From Oxytricha trifallax (Eukaryota > Ciliophora > Spirotrichea > Sporadotrichida > Oxytrichidae), in assembly GCA_000711775.1 (NCBI GenBank), contig ARYC01000056.1, forward strand, positions 62,001 to 126,000: 64,000 nucleotides of DNA, read 5' to 3'. Positions 1 to 11,710 of the stretch are shown here, piece after piece (position 1 is the first letter of the stretch; every line of letters starts with the position of its first letter). The notes below the pieces were generated by a model, which ran no database searches, was not told the origin of the DNA, and saw nothing but the letters and a program-made list of their open reading frames with translations. The translations under genes were made by a program, and so were the position numbers.

Positions 1-566
1 GCTGTTTCTTATTTTTTACTAATTAATGCCAATATTTAACCCTGGTTTTGAAAAAGGATTGCTCATTAGACTCACTAGTTTAGGGAAGGATTTGTACTTT
101 TTAGTTTCATGAATTGGCAGTAAACTTTTACTACTTTGTTATTGAGTCTTAGAAATAAACTAAGCTGATCCTCTTGTTCTTTTGAAATTAGATAGTGATT
201 GAGATTATTGCTAGCTTTTTCGTTGTAAATCCAAACATTTTAGAGTAGATCTCTATGCCATCATATTTAGGGATCCAAATACTGAAGGATCTAAATCTAG
301 TTTTCTGTCGTTATGTGAAGAGAAAAAGCCACTCGTAGAAGTAAACATTTCATTCTTAGATCTGTCAATATATTTCAAGGTCTCTCTGCTTGGTATTAGC
401 ATGGACCTCTTTATGTTGTGGTCATTATGATTAAACTTCAATTTCTCAACACCCCATCCTATAGATCCTAAAGTGCCCCTCTTATTTTCAAAAGAAGGAT
501 ACTAAGGAAGGTTTCCTATTGACTCTCTCCCTTTACTAATTGAGAGTGGTCTTGAAAAAGCTGATC
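1..566 (-). CDS. S/Q-rich hypothetical protein, 3' end outside window
   Basis: One minus-strand frame stays open from about 566 to the window edge when TAA/TAG are read as Gln, with only those two codons as would-be stops. The product is rich in Ser, Lys, Gln and Arg and has no domain I recognise. Short phrases such as RSTLKCLDLQRKSQQQS show the composition. In-frame TGA lies just above 566, so this exon or MDS begins there, possibly after a CAG splice acceptor. The real start codon is not identified, and the C-terminus lies beyond base 1. I am confident it is coding but not of its function. Confidence 0.55.
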
Positions 567-852
567 ATTAAGGAGGATTATAGTTAATTGCAGGTGAATA
601 TAATTTAGCTTAAGGCCTTATTTAGGGAGCTTATATTGCTGGAGATATTACACCACTATTGCTAGCACCATACATCATTTTATTTATATTTATGATTTAA
701 TTTGATATAATCTAAATTTCTAACAAACATACATGCTTAGTATAAAAAATAGTTAGAGTTTTGAAGGAATAAACTTGAGATTTAAAAGCAAATTTTATCT
801 AAATAATATCTTTCTATTTTTTAAATTCTGACATTTTATTTCCAAATTGTAA
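567..852. other. Gap holding a short possible MDS
   Basis: The plus strand from about 570 to 700 keeps one frame (with Gln codons) that reads GGLQLIAGEYNLAQG and continues through AGDITPLLLAPY. This looks protein-like and may be an orphan segment of another scrambled gene. The rest is AT-rich sequence with no signal I can name. Confidence 0.25.
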
Positions 853-2231
853 TCACATTTTGCCTTTCTGAAGCATCTCCATATAAGTTTAAAACCATAG
901 TAATTCCAAGTCACCTTTTGGCTGACCAACCCATGGTTTAGGACTGGATGAATAATGTATAATAACAAGACCTTCTTTCGAGTTTATAATCTCCTTCCAA
1001 TATCCATCTGTTCTTTTAATAAAATTGAATCAATGGATAGAGTTCTTTAAGCATTGTAACCATAGGGTAATCTTGAATCTGAGTCCTTCAAGTACCAATC
1101 AGGATAATAAGCATTTCTAAATATACTTTCAATGCATCATAAGCGGGGAATGTTAATATTTTGGATATCATATCTCTAAATACAGTCATGGAAGGTTTCT
1201 AAAGTAATTTGTTATCATCAAGGTAAGCATACAATCAGTAAAACTCCTGCGTTAAATCTATTCATGAATATATAATTCTAAGCAAAATCAGAGTTTCTGT
1301 CAAATGCATTTTCTGGATTTGATTGAAAAGAACTTTGAAAAGTTTAATTAACCATATCGATGTAAAATACCTTTGAAAATAAGAGTTAATCATAATAAGT
1401 ACTGAAATACTTTTTGAAATTAGATAAGAGTCCAAATATAGAGCTTAGTGTAGCCTGAACCAACCCAAGAAGAAGCATTATCAGTTTAACTCTTTTCATG
1501 GGGATTTAAGATTGGTTTAACTCAAAATTAATATATTTTCAATTATTAGTATTGTTACTTAATGTATGAAAAGAATTTAAATATTTTTATCATCTGTTCT
1601 TTTGATTGTGAACCAGTATAGAGTTCTTATATCGTAATTAATAAGCATTAAGAAATCCAGTGTCACCTCCATCATAAATTATGCAAATTATTATATGATA
1701 AATTATTATGTTGAAATCTATCGGGTGGAAACACATCAGGAGCAGCAGCAAAATTAGACTAATCTATTCAATAAATAATTTGATGAAATCAGACAGTCGG
1801 CATCGATATAAATAGTTTATTTGTGCATTTATTAATATTTGTTTAACTCTCTTTATCATAACATTACTCAGTTTCTTGATTTACATTTCAGTGATTTTCT
1901 TGACTAAATTTAAAATTATTACTTTAGCTAATTTTCTTAAGCTTTTACACATGAAATCATTTTGTGTACAATTAAATTTGTGATCAGATTTATAAACATA
2001 ACCCAATCTTTTCTTACCATTTTCAGCTAAAATTATTACTAAAAGTCTTGATGTGAATTTTCTTAGAGTGTAATGTAAAACCTACAGACCTGGCAAATAT
2101 CCATCGTCTGTTATCATAGTTGCATAAACATGTGTATATGGATTTTTAAGAGCAGTGTTTTGAACTTAATAATCTAAATAAGAAGTCTTTTAAACAATCA
2201 AAGCATAATGATTACTTTAAGAGTTTTCCAT
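853..2231 (-). CDS. GT8 family glycosyltransferase (glycogenin/galactinol synthase-like), scrambled germline gene
   Basis: The start ATG is at 2231 (product begins MENSQSNHYAL) and TGA is at 853. GT8 hallmarks appear in order after reassembly: TMITDDGYLPG near the N-terminus, the metal-binding DxD in YIDAD, AAPDVFPPDRFNAGV, YYPDWY, RLPYGYNAQRT, and HYSSSPKPW with the conserved late His. Members transfer a hexose from a UDP-sugar to a protein or polyol. The gene is cut up: AAATCTAT at 1714-1721 and 1254-1261 joins DRF to NAGV. A 43-nt segment (1267-1309, encoding DFAQNYIF) lies ahead of the piece it should follow. AATGCAT (1303-1309/1131-1137) and AATATA (1267-1272/1120-1125) place it in frame. 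A 34-nt intron follows NAGVLLI, and a roughly 37-nt IES interrupts the segment after YNAQRT. The region 1830-2030 may hide one more IES. Confidence 0.82.
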
Positions 2232-2285
2232 TGGAGTTTCTAAGTATTATATAATTTATTATTATTATTAAAATTTAAATTAAAA

Positions 2286-3142
2286 ATGAAATTAGAAGTA
2301 GAGCCAGTTGAAGCAGTAATCTTGGGTTTTGGATTTTCGTCTTTATTTGTGCTAAGTTTATATTTCTGGAAATTCTTTGAGGGAAAGTAAGTTTTAATCA
2401 TACTATCGATATTTATTTACCTTTCTCTTAAACTTATATTAAGTAAATTATATTTCATCTTGAATTTTAGAAAACCTGCAAGTTAGGTTTATGATGAAAA
2501 TTCGACTTAGGAACTTTTGAAAAGAATCACAAGTGTAAGATAATTTATATGCATAAATTGAAACTTAAATATCATCTAACATTTATAATAAACATGTTCA
2601 TTGATTTTAGGTGGTGGTATTCAGCTTTGCATGCATGAGCTTTATAAATATAAGGGCAGACCACAGACAAAGATAAGATGTGGAATTAGTAAGATGGTTT
2701 GGCTTGTAATTTAATGGAAATATCGCTTTTGCAATAGCAAACACGGCTATGCTAAATAGTATCTTATTTTTGGGAGAAATAGTTCAGTACTTCGTTGTAA
2801 GATAACATAATAATTCATTAAACTACTTTGTATTTGCAATAAACATATTATGCTTAAGTTAAATGATTAATTGAGTCAATATTTTAGGGCATGAAAGAAA
2901 ACCAATATGATGAGATAAGTTTGTTAGGATTTAAAAACATCGTTCTTGCTCCTATGTTTGAAGAAAATAATAATAAACTTTGAATTAAGTTTATTAAAAG
3001 TGTTTTATAGCGTAATCTCTCAATAAATGCGTTTTAATTCTTCCTGCTTTCTTTGCTATTGGTAAGACAATTATTAATGATGAATCATACATTTTTTAAT
3101 AGCTCACTTGCACCATTTGTTCTAACAAAGACATCTTCCAAA
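2286..3142 (+). CDS. RCE1: CAAX prenyl protease 2 (RCE1), segments 1 and 3 of a scrambled gene
   Basis: RCE1 is an ER-membrane glutamic-type intramembrane protease that removes -AAX from prenylated CAAX proteins. Segment 1 (2286-2965) starts at ATG 2286, has introns at 2387-2470, 2535-2610 and 2797-2887, and ends in LGFKNIVLAPMFEE, the catalytic Glu-Glu motif. The sequence then stops matching the family. Segment 3 (3016-3142) encodes LNKCVLILPAFFAI-AHLHHL, the catalytic His region, split by an intron that starts at GTAAGAC. The missing middle and end lie 15.5 kb away at 18645-19143. Pointers are CTATGTTTGAAGAA (2952-2965), TCTCTCAATAAAT (3016-3028) and TCTTCCAAA (3134-3142). Start codons of this gene and of the GT8 gene are only 54 bp apart and divergent. 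Confidence 0.9.
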
Positions 3143-3149
3143 TTAAATT

Positions 3150-5010
3150 TCAAACTTATTTTTATTCTAAAACTTCTGCATGCTTAGTGCAATTACTTCG
3201 GATTGACAAACAAGAAAAATAATTTTAATTTAAAATACCTAATTCTAAAATAAATTGAAAATCTGCCTTTTATGTCAACTAATACCCTTTCTGATCATTA
3301 ACTTCCCAATTATTTTAAAAGCCAAACATCGCTTTCTTAATTAACCTCCTTATGTAAAACATCAAAGCTTTATCATTATTCATCTTGTATCTCAATTATA
3401 AAATCTTAAATTTATAGAAATACTTAGATACCCTGAAGTTAATAACTTTCTGATTTCTTATCAATAGCTGATTTCTATGTAAAATGAGGTTTTAAAAGAT
3501 ATCCTTTTCTTTTTAGTTAGAATCTTTTATAGTGGTCAGCTTTTGTTATCTTTGGTGCTATTCTCAATCTCCTAAAAGCATTTCTTTTGATTCTCATTAA
3601 TCATTTTAATAATATTTTTAAGAAATTTAATCTGAAATTACTAAGCCATAATATTGAATTATTGGTCTTTCTTTCTTGCTAAATTTTCAATATACATGTG
3701 CTTTTTAAGAGCTCTAAAATATCGATAATCATAATCAGATTAACAATTTATTATTAGAAAAGTAAGAATAAATTATGATTAAATTTAATCTTAAAGTTAC
3801 TTGATATTCTATCTTAAGAATATAAAGTCTTATCTCTATGTTAAACTGCTATTTAATTTTTGACTCTTAATATTTTCTAATATCCGCACAGTTCCTTCCA
3901 AGCATTAATAAGGGTTTATAATCTGAAATTTTAGGCTACGTTCTCCATTTGTGAATTTAGTACATTTTATTTCAGAAACCAGAACAAACATTTTTAGAGA
4001 AGTTTTCTTCGCATTTAATGTGATTTTTAGTGATCTTGAGATACTCTTAGATTATACATTCGAATCATCTTACGGAAAAACCTGATTTTATTGGGTTTAA
4101 AAGAAAAGTATATGCTAGCAGTATAAATTCTTAGTATAAATGAAATAATTAATTTAATCTATGTTCCTCCCTGATTTTGATATAAGTGTCAATTTCTGAT
4201 TAATTTGCTTCTTTAATTCCATTCTTCCAACATCTAATAATCTTTCTCATCCGTTCTTATCTCTTCCACTAAACATAGAGCAAATATTTTCTATGTGACT
4301 AGGCACACATATCTACATTCAGCTAAAGACCGCTTAGTGCTTTAGATGTTAACTTTAATTATTTTATCTCAAAATAGATTTTTACTCTCTTTCCCTATAT
4401 TATCCGTTTTCTTAAAGCATTCAATATTTTCTTTTATAACTTTTTCTGTTTTTAAAGTCTTAGAGTGAGTAGGTTTTACTTTAATATGTAAGACTTTATT
4501 ATTTGTTTTCTCCATCTCTGAATTAATCTAGATAAAAAAATGTTTAGTAAATACTTAAATTTAATAGAATACCTTTTAATCTTAAATCTATTCATTAATC
4601 TTTAGTAGCTCTGCACATTATTTATATTCACAAGCATGTAATTCATCCATCTATATTGCTAAAATTATGAACAGGCGTAATATTTATATTTAATTTACTT
4701 TTGAAATAGCAACTTCAATCTATCACGATACTTAGATTTATGCAAACTTAAATAACACTTTTTGACTAACTGTCTAAGTCTAAATCTGCAGGCTTTTTCA
4801 TGATTAATTAAATCCTATTGTCTAAAATATTCATAAATCAAAGATAGTTTTAACATACTTGAAATTTTTATATCTTCTCAATGAACTAAAGGCTTATCTC
4901 AATAAATTATTGCTTTCTTTCACATGAATTTATGTGCTACTTGTTTATAAAGAATTATTAGTTAATTTTTTGTCAGTATTTCTCTATTTTTAGGAGTATG
5001 GAGTATCCTA
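3150..5010 (-). CDS. Sfi1-like helical-repeat protein (candidate centrin-binding/basal body protein)
   Basis: Minus-strand frames with Gln=UAR run from about 5010 down to TGA at 3150-3152. Repeated helical phrases with aromatic and basic spacing occur: AFSSLRRYKNF, RWMNYMLVN, QRWRKQIIKSYILK, RKYLLYVQWKRQERMRKI, CWKNGIKEA and AMFGFQNNWEV. This resembles Sfi1/centrosomin-type repeats that bind centrin, and the family assignment is inferred. Frame changes near 4040, 3530 and 4700 indicate introns or IESs; one intron ends at ...ATAATTTTAG near 4670. The start codon is not fixed. The stop lies 8 nt from the RCE1 segment-3 pointer, so the two genes are packed tail to tail. Confidence 0.55.
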
Positions 5011-5292
5011 AACAATTTTCAAATCTGAGTTAAGAGTGGAAATTGAAACCAAGTTTAAATTATTTTGAAATACTTCATATGAATGTTTCATGCTTTGAAA
5101 ATTATTTATTTGTGAATACGCTAGTCTAAAAGACATTTTTTATTTATTTTGTATTTCAAATTTAAATTCACAAAATTATCAAAATAATTTAATAAGATAT
5201 ATCAAAATAAGTAGTAGTATGTTGGAGTAAATTGAATAATGAATATATTAGAACCATCAAAATCTAAATAATTATATTATAATCTATCTGAG

Positions 5293-7316
5293 ATGGAAGA
5301 GTCTTCTCGCTCATAATTAAAAGCTACAGCTTAATCTAAGAATAAAGTAGAATACGAGTAAACTCACACGGCCTCAGTGGGTTAGGGATTCGGAGATTAA
5401 GAATTTCATGAAAATATACCTAAAAGGTGGCAGTAATTCTACATATGGGTTCTGTTTTTGAATCACATATCCGCCTAATGGCAAACTTACTGTAAGTCTT
5501 AATAATAATTTAATTCTAATTAAGGCATATAATTTAATACCTTTTGCATCTAGTGTTTGTATACTTGGCTAATGGTGATGATAAATACACAAATATCAAA
5601 GAAGATCTAGATTTATCTGGTGAGACCTATGCCTTAGTAACAGGTACTGTATTTACTTTAGTAAACTCAGTTTTTGGACTTTTAATGGGTTACTTCGCTG
5701 ATCGATACAATCGCAAATGGCTGCTTTTCCCAGCTACAGTTCTCTGGACCCTAATGACTCTATCTACAGCTTTTACACATAATTTTTGGGAAGTGCTTAT
5801 ACCGAGAATTGGCTTCTCGTTTTTCATGTCTGCTTGCATCCCAGTGTCCGTGAGTTTGATTAATGATTATTTCGAGCATGAACAACGAGGCAGAGCGAAT
5901 AGTCTCTTTGCTTTTGGTATTTATCTAGGTGGTGGTCTAAGTTCACTGTCTTTGATACTCGATTAAAAGACTGGGTAAGAATTATAATGATTAATAAATT
6001 CTCTAATATATAGGTGGAGAAATACTATAATCATAGTTAGTGTGATCAATTTAGCATTTTCTCTACCGATATTGTTGTTCAAAGAGCCAAAAAGAGTGCA
6101 ATTATTGAAGTCATAGGTCGCCTAATACATATTATCAACTAATAATTCAGCACTTAATAGAAATAACAGCTAATATAATCAACTTGTAGAGTAAAATGAT
6201 ATACATGAGCAGAAGATATTAATAAATAATTATTATTGGAATCTTTATGTTTTTTAATTAGTAGAATAAGAAGATAATAACTTAGACATTTAATGAGAAT
6301 GAATTAATTGTAAAGAAACTTGCTTATTCAATTAAGAAGCCTTATAAAATTCTATCATTTTGGGAGAAAATAAAGGTAAATCCTGATTTAAATTAATTTT
6401 CACTTTAGATTATATTCTCGAATAAATGCTTCAATTTGTATGTTACAGCATCTACACTAAGGTTCTTCGGGGGTTATGCAATTGGATTTTGGTCGCCAAC
6501 TTTCTTCTAAGGGAGATACCCAGATTATGTCTAAGAATACTCCATCTGTAATGCTTTTGTGGTTATTGTTGGTGGACTTACTTCATTTTAAATTATTTAG
6601 ATAATATTCTTAATAATTCATCATATACAGGTGGATGGATAACTGATAAATATGAAGATAGATACCCTCGTATCAAAGGCTACATTAGTGGATTTGGAGC
6701 ACTAGTATCCTGTGTATTTATCATCCTAACCTATACAGCTTAAATAAATTTCTGGGTAAGCATGGTAGGTCTTTTCTTAGCTTATCTCACTGCTGAAATG
6801 TGGTATGGTCCTGCTCATGCAGCTGTAAACAGAATTTTCCCTTCAGAATTCTAGGGTTTAGCGATTGCTATTTTCACTTTATTTGGCGCTTCTGCAGGTG
6901 CACTGGCCACTTACCTATTAGGGCTAATCGGTGATAAGTTTTAAACTAAAGATTACCCAGAAAGATCAGGCTATTGCTTGACTGCTTTTGTACTATTCAG
7001 CTATTGCACTTGCTGTCCCATGTTTATCTGGGCAAGCATCGAATACGAGAAAATGATTAAAGGAAGACAAGAAAAGGAAAAAATGAAATTAATTGAGAGT
7101 TAGCTCTAGGAATAAGAGAATTAAAATAATAGATAAAATTTTGATCAGAAAACTTAAGATTCATAGGTATTGAGCCAATAAGCCAAAGATAATAGCCAAA
7201 ATAATTACAATACTTTTAAACATCAAAATTAAGAATAAAATTAAGAGCCATATAGTACACAGAAGCCAAATGGGTCAACTATATCTTCACAAATTTAAAA
7301 CAATGATAGTCAATGA
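5293..7316 (+). CDS. Major facilitator superfamily transporter (spinster-like)
   Basis: ATG 5293 to TGA 7314-7316, roughly 600 residues with multiple hydrophobic segments. MFS signatures are visible: MGYFADRYNRKW (loop 2-3 D-R-x-x-R-K motif), GRANSLFAFGIYLGGG (helix 5 region) and GGWITDKYEDR (loop 8-9 repeat of the motif). Introns: after QTY (GTAAGTC...CATCTAG, about 5511-5571), after DQKTG (39 nt), and after FWEKIK (33 nt). A fourth gap is flanked by GGTGGA repeats at 6571-6576 and 6630-6635. The tail after the last helix is Gln/Asn/Lys-rich and probably cytosolic. The substrate cannot be inferred. The N-terminal 60 residues are polar. The gene is unscrambled. Confidence 0.85.
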
Positions 7317-7829
7317 AAATAACATCAGATAAAGTTTGCTAAATTATTATTCATTCATAAGAAACAGCAGATTGTTAAAGGGTAAGATCATCTTAACTAT
7401 TATTAGATTATTGATGATTTTTAGTTTAGGTAACTATTTGAGGTACTTTCATTGAAGTTTAGTATTTTTAAGATTGTGAATGAGTCATTTATTTATTATC
7501 ATCGAATTAATTACTCATTAATTAATCTTTAACTAATTGATATTAGTTTCTAATGTCTTTATTATTTTGGATTTTCTTAACTTAAAGGTCTATCAAAGGC
7601 TGAAAGTTTTTTAGTAGCTACTAATTTCTTAAATTTTTGAAAGCTAATTATCGTTTATTGATGAAATTCTTATTTAATCTGAAGATTTTGCCATTATTGA
7701 TGAGATTCTATTATGAATCTACTTTACTTAGAGGAATTTGTTCATTCTATTGCAAAATAGAATTCTTAACAGGCAATTTCGGCTATTTAAACATTAGTGA
7801 ATTTACACTTGAGCTAAAATACTAATTAT
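7317..7829. other. AT-rich intergenic stretch
   Basis: A short open frame exists on the plus strand at 7637-7825, but its composition is unlike the neighbouring genes and it lacks any recognisable motif. I see no convincing gene here. Confidence 0.4.
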
Positions 7830-8339
7830 TTGAAAGTTTGAAGTTTTTTATCTTTCGCTTATAAGAATTACTGGCTCCATTACTCTCTTCTATCATACTG
7901 CTATATTTTAAGTTTTGAATTTCTTGTAAAATTTAACTTTGCTACAATGACTATCTATAGCTCTATCCCCATTAATTTTCAATTACTTTTTAAACCCCTT
8001 TTAGTCTAAATTCTCTACTTACCTTCTCCAGCTTATCATGAATCTTTTCTATGCTATTCACGTTAATCTGAATATTTCTCTATCTTTTGGCTTCTATTTT
8101 CTTAGCAGCAGAGGATGCTTCAATTTTTCTTTCATAATTCTTGCAAAAATTCTCGTCAAGTGAGGGTCCCACATGCACGTAATAATCCCAGATTGAGGGA
8201 TCATCCAATTTGTGAAATTTCATTTAGGATTGAATATTAACTTGCTTTGATACGGAATTAGGCCTAAATTAGCTTTTCGAATTGTGCTATAAACCTTCAT
8301 TTTATTTATCTAACTTATTATAGTTTGATTAAAAGACAT
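7830..8339 (-). CDS. Small basic hypothetical protein
   Basis: ATG at 8339 opens MSFNQTIISQINKMKVY. After a frame change near 8230 the frame gives a charged, helical stretch including DDPSIWDYYVHVGPSLDE, NFCKNYERKIEASSAAKK and INVNSIEKIHDKLEK. A GTAAGT donor follows at about 8028, and a possible further exon encodes KLKIQQYDRREQW. The frame change is either an intron or an IES. I do not recognise the family. Both ends of the reading are convincing as coding because of their non-AT-like codon content. Confidence 0.45.
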
Positions 8340-9118
8340 GGTGTTTTTATTCATTAGGAGTTTTAATAATTTATCCAGGCAAATTTAAATCATTTTACTT
8401 ATTCTATTTCTTGTTTTGATCATTGAATTTACTTTTTTATGTACTATCTTTACTTGAAAAGATCATATCATTTTACTGGTTTGACTCAATTGTTTCATGT
8501 TTATCCTTAGATGTATTATTTGAATGCTGCTAGCTGTTTCTAGAATCAGCATAAATTCTTATTATTTTTAAATTAATAAAGCTATTTTTAATAATAGTTT
8601 AAGTATAGGAAATATATCAAATCATTGAGTATTATTAAAATAATATGCATTGATTGATTCATGATTAACCATAAGCCTTTAACTTTAAGGATTTTGAGCA
8701 CTCTTTAAATGAATTCTTCTCATAATAATACTAGACTAAGATTTAGCTGTATTTATTTATTATTGCAAATTTTATGACCCTTAATTGGATGCCATCATAA
8801 TTTATTAGGGTTTTTATTTTTTAATTTTTAAGTATTTATCATAATCCTTGGCTTCCTCATATTTTTGCTCTACTTTCGTGAATAACCCCTAACTCTTCCC
8901 CAAATCTTAAAATAGTTTTTATAAAACATGATATTATAATAATAGTAATAATAATAATAATAATAATGATAATAATAATGAAAATTATAATCATAATAAT
9001 AATAATGTGATCACATTGAGGTCTCTGGGGACCCCCGATAAATAATATGTTTAATATATATAAGGGACTAGCTCTTTTATAAGTTCAAGTGTTATAGTTA
9101 ATTTGGGCATTAACTAAT
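8340..9118. repeat. AT-rich intergenic region with AAT/ATA microsatellite
   Basis: Positions about 8935-9003 consist of imperfect AAT/AATG repeats. They are followed by an unusually G/C-rich little block near 9016-9040 (GGTCTCTGGGGACCCCCG) that can fold as a hairpin. No coding signal is seen in the rest. Confidence 0.6.
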
Positions 9119-9730
9119 TCACTAAAAATTCTTAAATTTCTTCTTCTCTGTCATCTTCTGAAGCCATTTTTTCTTTCTGTTTTCCTTTCTCTGTCTAAAT
9201 TTGACTTGAAAGGTGGGCTGCTTAATAATTGGAAGAGATAGACCAAAGTGGAATTTTTCTAAGGAACTTTGATATTTTTCGTTGGTGAGAAGCACTCTCT
9301 CTTAGATGATTCTAATTTATAGTTCTCCTTAATATATGGAGTTAAGTTAATTTAAGAGTTGGATCTCCCATTGTTCAAATTATGGGTCCGCTCTTGTGTT
9401 TTTGGAGTCAATGAGTCTTTATAATAGTTTAAATCTTATGTTGTGTCTCATAATTTGGAACATGTTGCTTGATATTACAATTTATTGGACTCTATTATGA
9501 TATTATAATAAATATTATAAATCTGGGTTTCTCTAGGCAACATCCAATATTAAGTCTTTGAGCAACAGTTTCTAGAATTTCTATTCAAATTACACATCTT
9601 AGTTAGTGAAAAAATTGTCTTTAAATTTTTGTAAAGCGTTCAAGTCATTGTAAAAATTATTCGCGTAGTAATTATTACTAAATTTCGCTCTATTTTTTAA
9701 GGGAGTTGAAGCACTTGAGCTACGAGTCAT
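9119..9730 (-). CDS. Hypothetical 203-aa protein
   Basis: A single uninterrupted frame runs from ATG 9730 to TGA 9119-9121 (204 codons) with about 20 internal TAA/TAG codons read as Gln and no TGA. The start reads MTRSSSASTPLKNRAKF; the middle is helical (LLLKDLILDVAQRNPDLQYL), and the C-terminus is very basic (RQRKENRKKKWLQKM). No domain is recognised. It is a clean example of an intronless gene in one piece. Confidence 0.7.
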
Positions 9731-10138
9731 ATTTAAACAAAATTATAATTTTTTATGAGTTAAATTTTTAAATGTATATCAAAAATAACATGCAATTATT
9801 ATTAAAGATAAGAATAATAGTCATATGCTATTGTTAAGGTTTGAATTAATCTGATCTCTATTGCTATATCTAAAATTAATTTTGAGCTGGCTTAAGTTAT
9901 TTCGGTGAAAAGAAATGCTTTTTTAATGAAGTGGGAGAATTCGAAGAATTAGTAGTTGAAATCTTTTGGATTAAAGGATGCTAAAATCTTTAAGGTTTTA
10001 TATTTGGCGATGTACTCATATTTTTATTTTTTAGTTTAATTTAATTTTAGATAAAAACTTGATACAATGTAAAAATGAATTATTCATGATACCAATTAAG
10101 AAATTAGTATGGATTAATTTTAAATTTGCAATTATTAT
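9731..10138. other. Intergenic, AT-rich
   Basis: About 400 bp between two minus-strand genes. It should hold the terminator side of the upstream gene and the promoter of the 9119-9730 gene, but no distinct element is visible. Confidence 0.4.
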
Positions 10139-11445
10139 TCATAAATCAGTATTAAAATTTTAGTTTTTTTAAGTCTTTGCAGTAAAGATTCTTTTCATTT
10201 AGGCCATGCTAATTTTGCTATTAATTGCCTTCATATAATTTCTTTTATTATTCATAATACTGCTGCCTATGCCATCTTTCTTAGTTCCATTAAAATTTTC
10301 ATTATATTAAGTTTTATTTAGCTGTGTTAATTTCTTTGGTTGAGCTTTCAATTCGAAATTTTTGTCTAGTTATGAGTTTATTGGATTGTTAAAAATTAAG
10401 TTGACATCTTTAAAGTTGTTTCTTTGCACTCTTATTGATAAAATAACTCTCCTCTATTTCAAATCCCTACTTCTGCGCATTTCAGTTGAGCGCTTTTAAG
10501 ATAAAATGGCTTAAGACTCTTAAGAGATAAGTCTTTGGCTGTATTTTGAAAACATTGACTCATCCTCGTTCTTTGAATTTCTTTTGTTTTTTGGGAAGAA
10601 TTAGCTTGCATAATTTTCTGGATAGGGTGGACTTTGGCCTACTCCAATGTCTTAAAGCTGTAAATAGGCAGATTCATAGGTTTTTTCTTACACTTTTATG
10701 TTATCCATCAATTAAGATGATTACTTTTGATTCCTGAAAGTTCTAGGGGAGTTATACTATAAGAGTGGCATTTTATTATGCTAATTAAAAGTAATCGTTT
10801 TGCCTTATAAAGTTGTGTAAAGGGATTAATTTTATATGTAGCTACTTCGATCACTCTAAATTTATTACTCAAGAATGTTATTCTCTAATTTGTTTACTAA
10901 AGACTATGTTCTTGCACCTTTATCAAAACTACCACAGTCAATATTTCGAATATTTTTATCAAAACTTTATTCGATATCTTACACATTTATCAATGAGTTT
11001 CTTGTCTTACGATTGAACAAACTATTTTACTGATTGGGATGGTGAGATTGTTTTAGCAATAAATTTCTTCTTATCTTATTATCAGTCTCTCTGTATTTTA
11101 GAATCCGTTTTTATATCAAATCTCTTAGATAATCTTTATTTTATGCCTCCACATTCCCTAGGTTTGACTAACTAAAATCAATTCTTCTTATTTTAATAGG
11201 TAACACTAAAAGAAATTGTTTTTAAACATATTTTAAAGCTTACTTTATTTCGATTGAGATGTAGTAGGGAAGTTTTACTAAGTTTAATAAAGTCTCTAGC
11301 TGAAAGTTTCATTCATCAAGTTGCATTAAGGCTATTATTATAGGTTTATTTTTTCTTAATTTTAAGGAGAATTAATTTCTATTTAAGAGATCAAGTTGTT
11401 TTTACTATTTTTTCTGGTATTATTGATGATTCAGAATAAAATTTG
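10139..11445 (-). CDS. Q/N-rich hypothetical protein
   Basis: One frame is open from about 11090 to TGA 10139-10141 (over 300 codons). An upstream in-phase block (11112-11445) is joined through an intron or IES near 11100. The product is Gln/Asn/Ser/Lys-rich, with phrases NVQDIEQSFDKNIRNID, KSTEMRRSRDLKQRR and RNSKNEDESMFSKYSQR. No known domain is seen. Start uncertain: an in-frame TGA lies just upstream of 11445. Confidence 0.55.
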
Positions 11446-11710
11446 GGAATAAATAGATTAATAAATTATTGAAAATTTTATACTAGGCATTTTTAATATA
11501 ATTGTTCATTTATAATTTAAGCAATATAATAGAAATAAATATATAAAACATACATTGACAGTTTATTATATGAATTGTCAAGTATTTAAGTACGATTAAA
11601 AAATTGTAAATATTACATTAAATATTACAGTTATTTATGCATTTTAAATAAAAAAAACAAATTTTTATTTTTATTTTAAGTTTTCAAATATAATTCTATT
11701 ATAGAAATAA

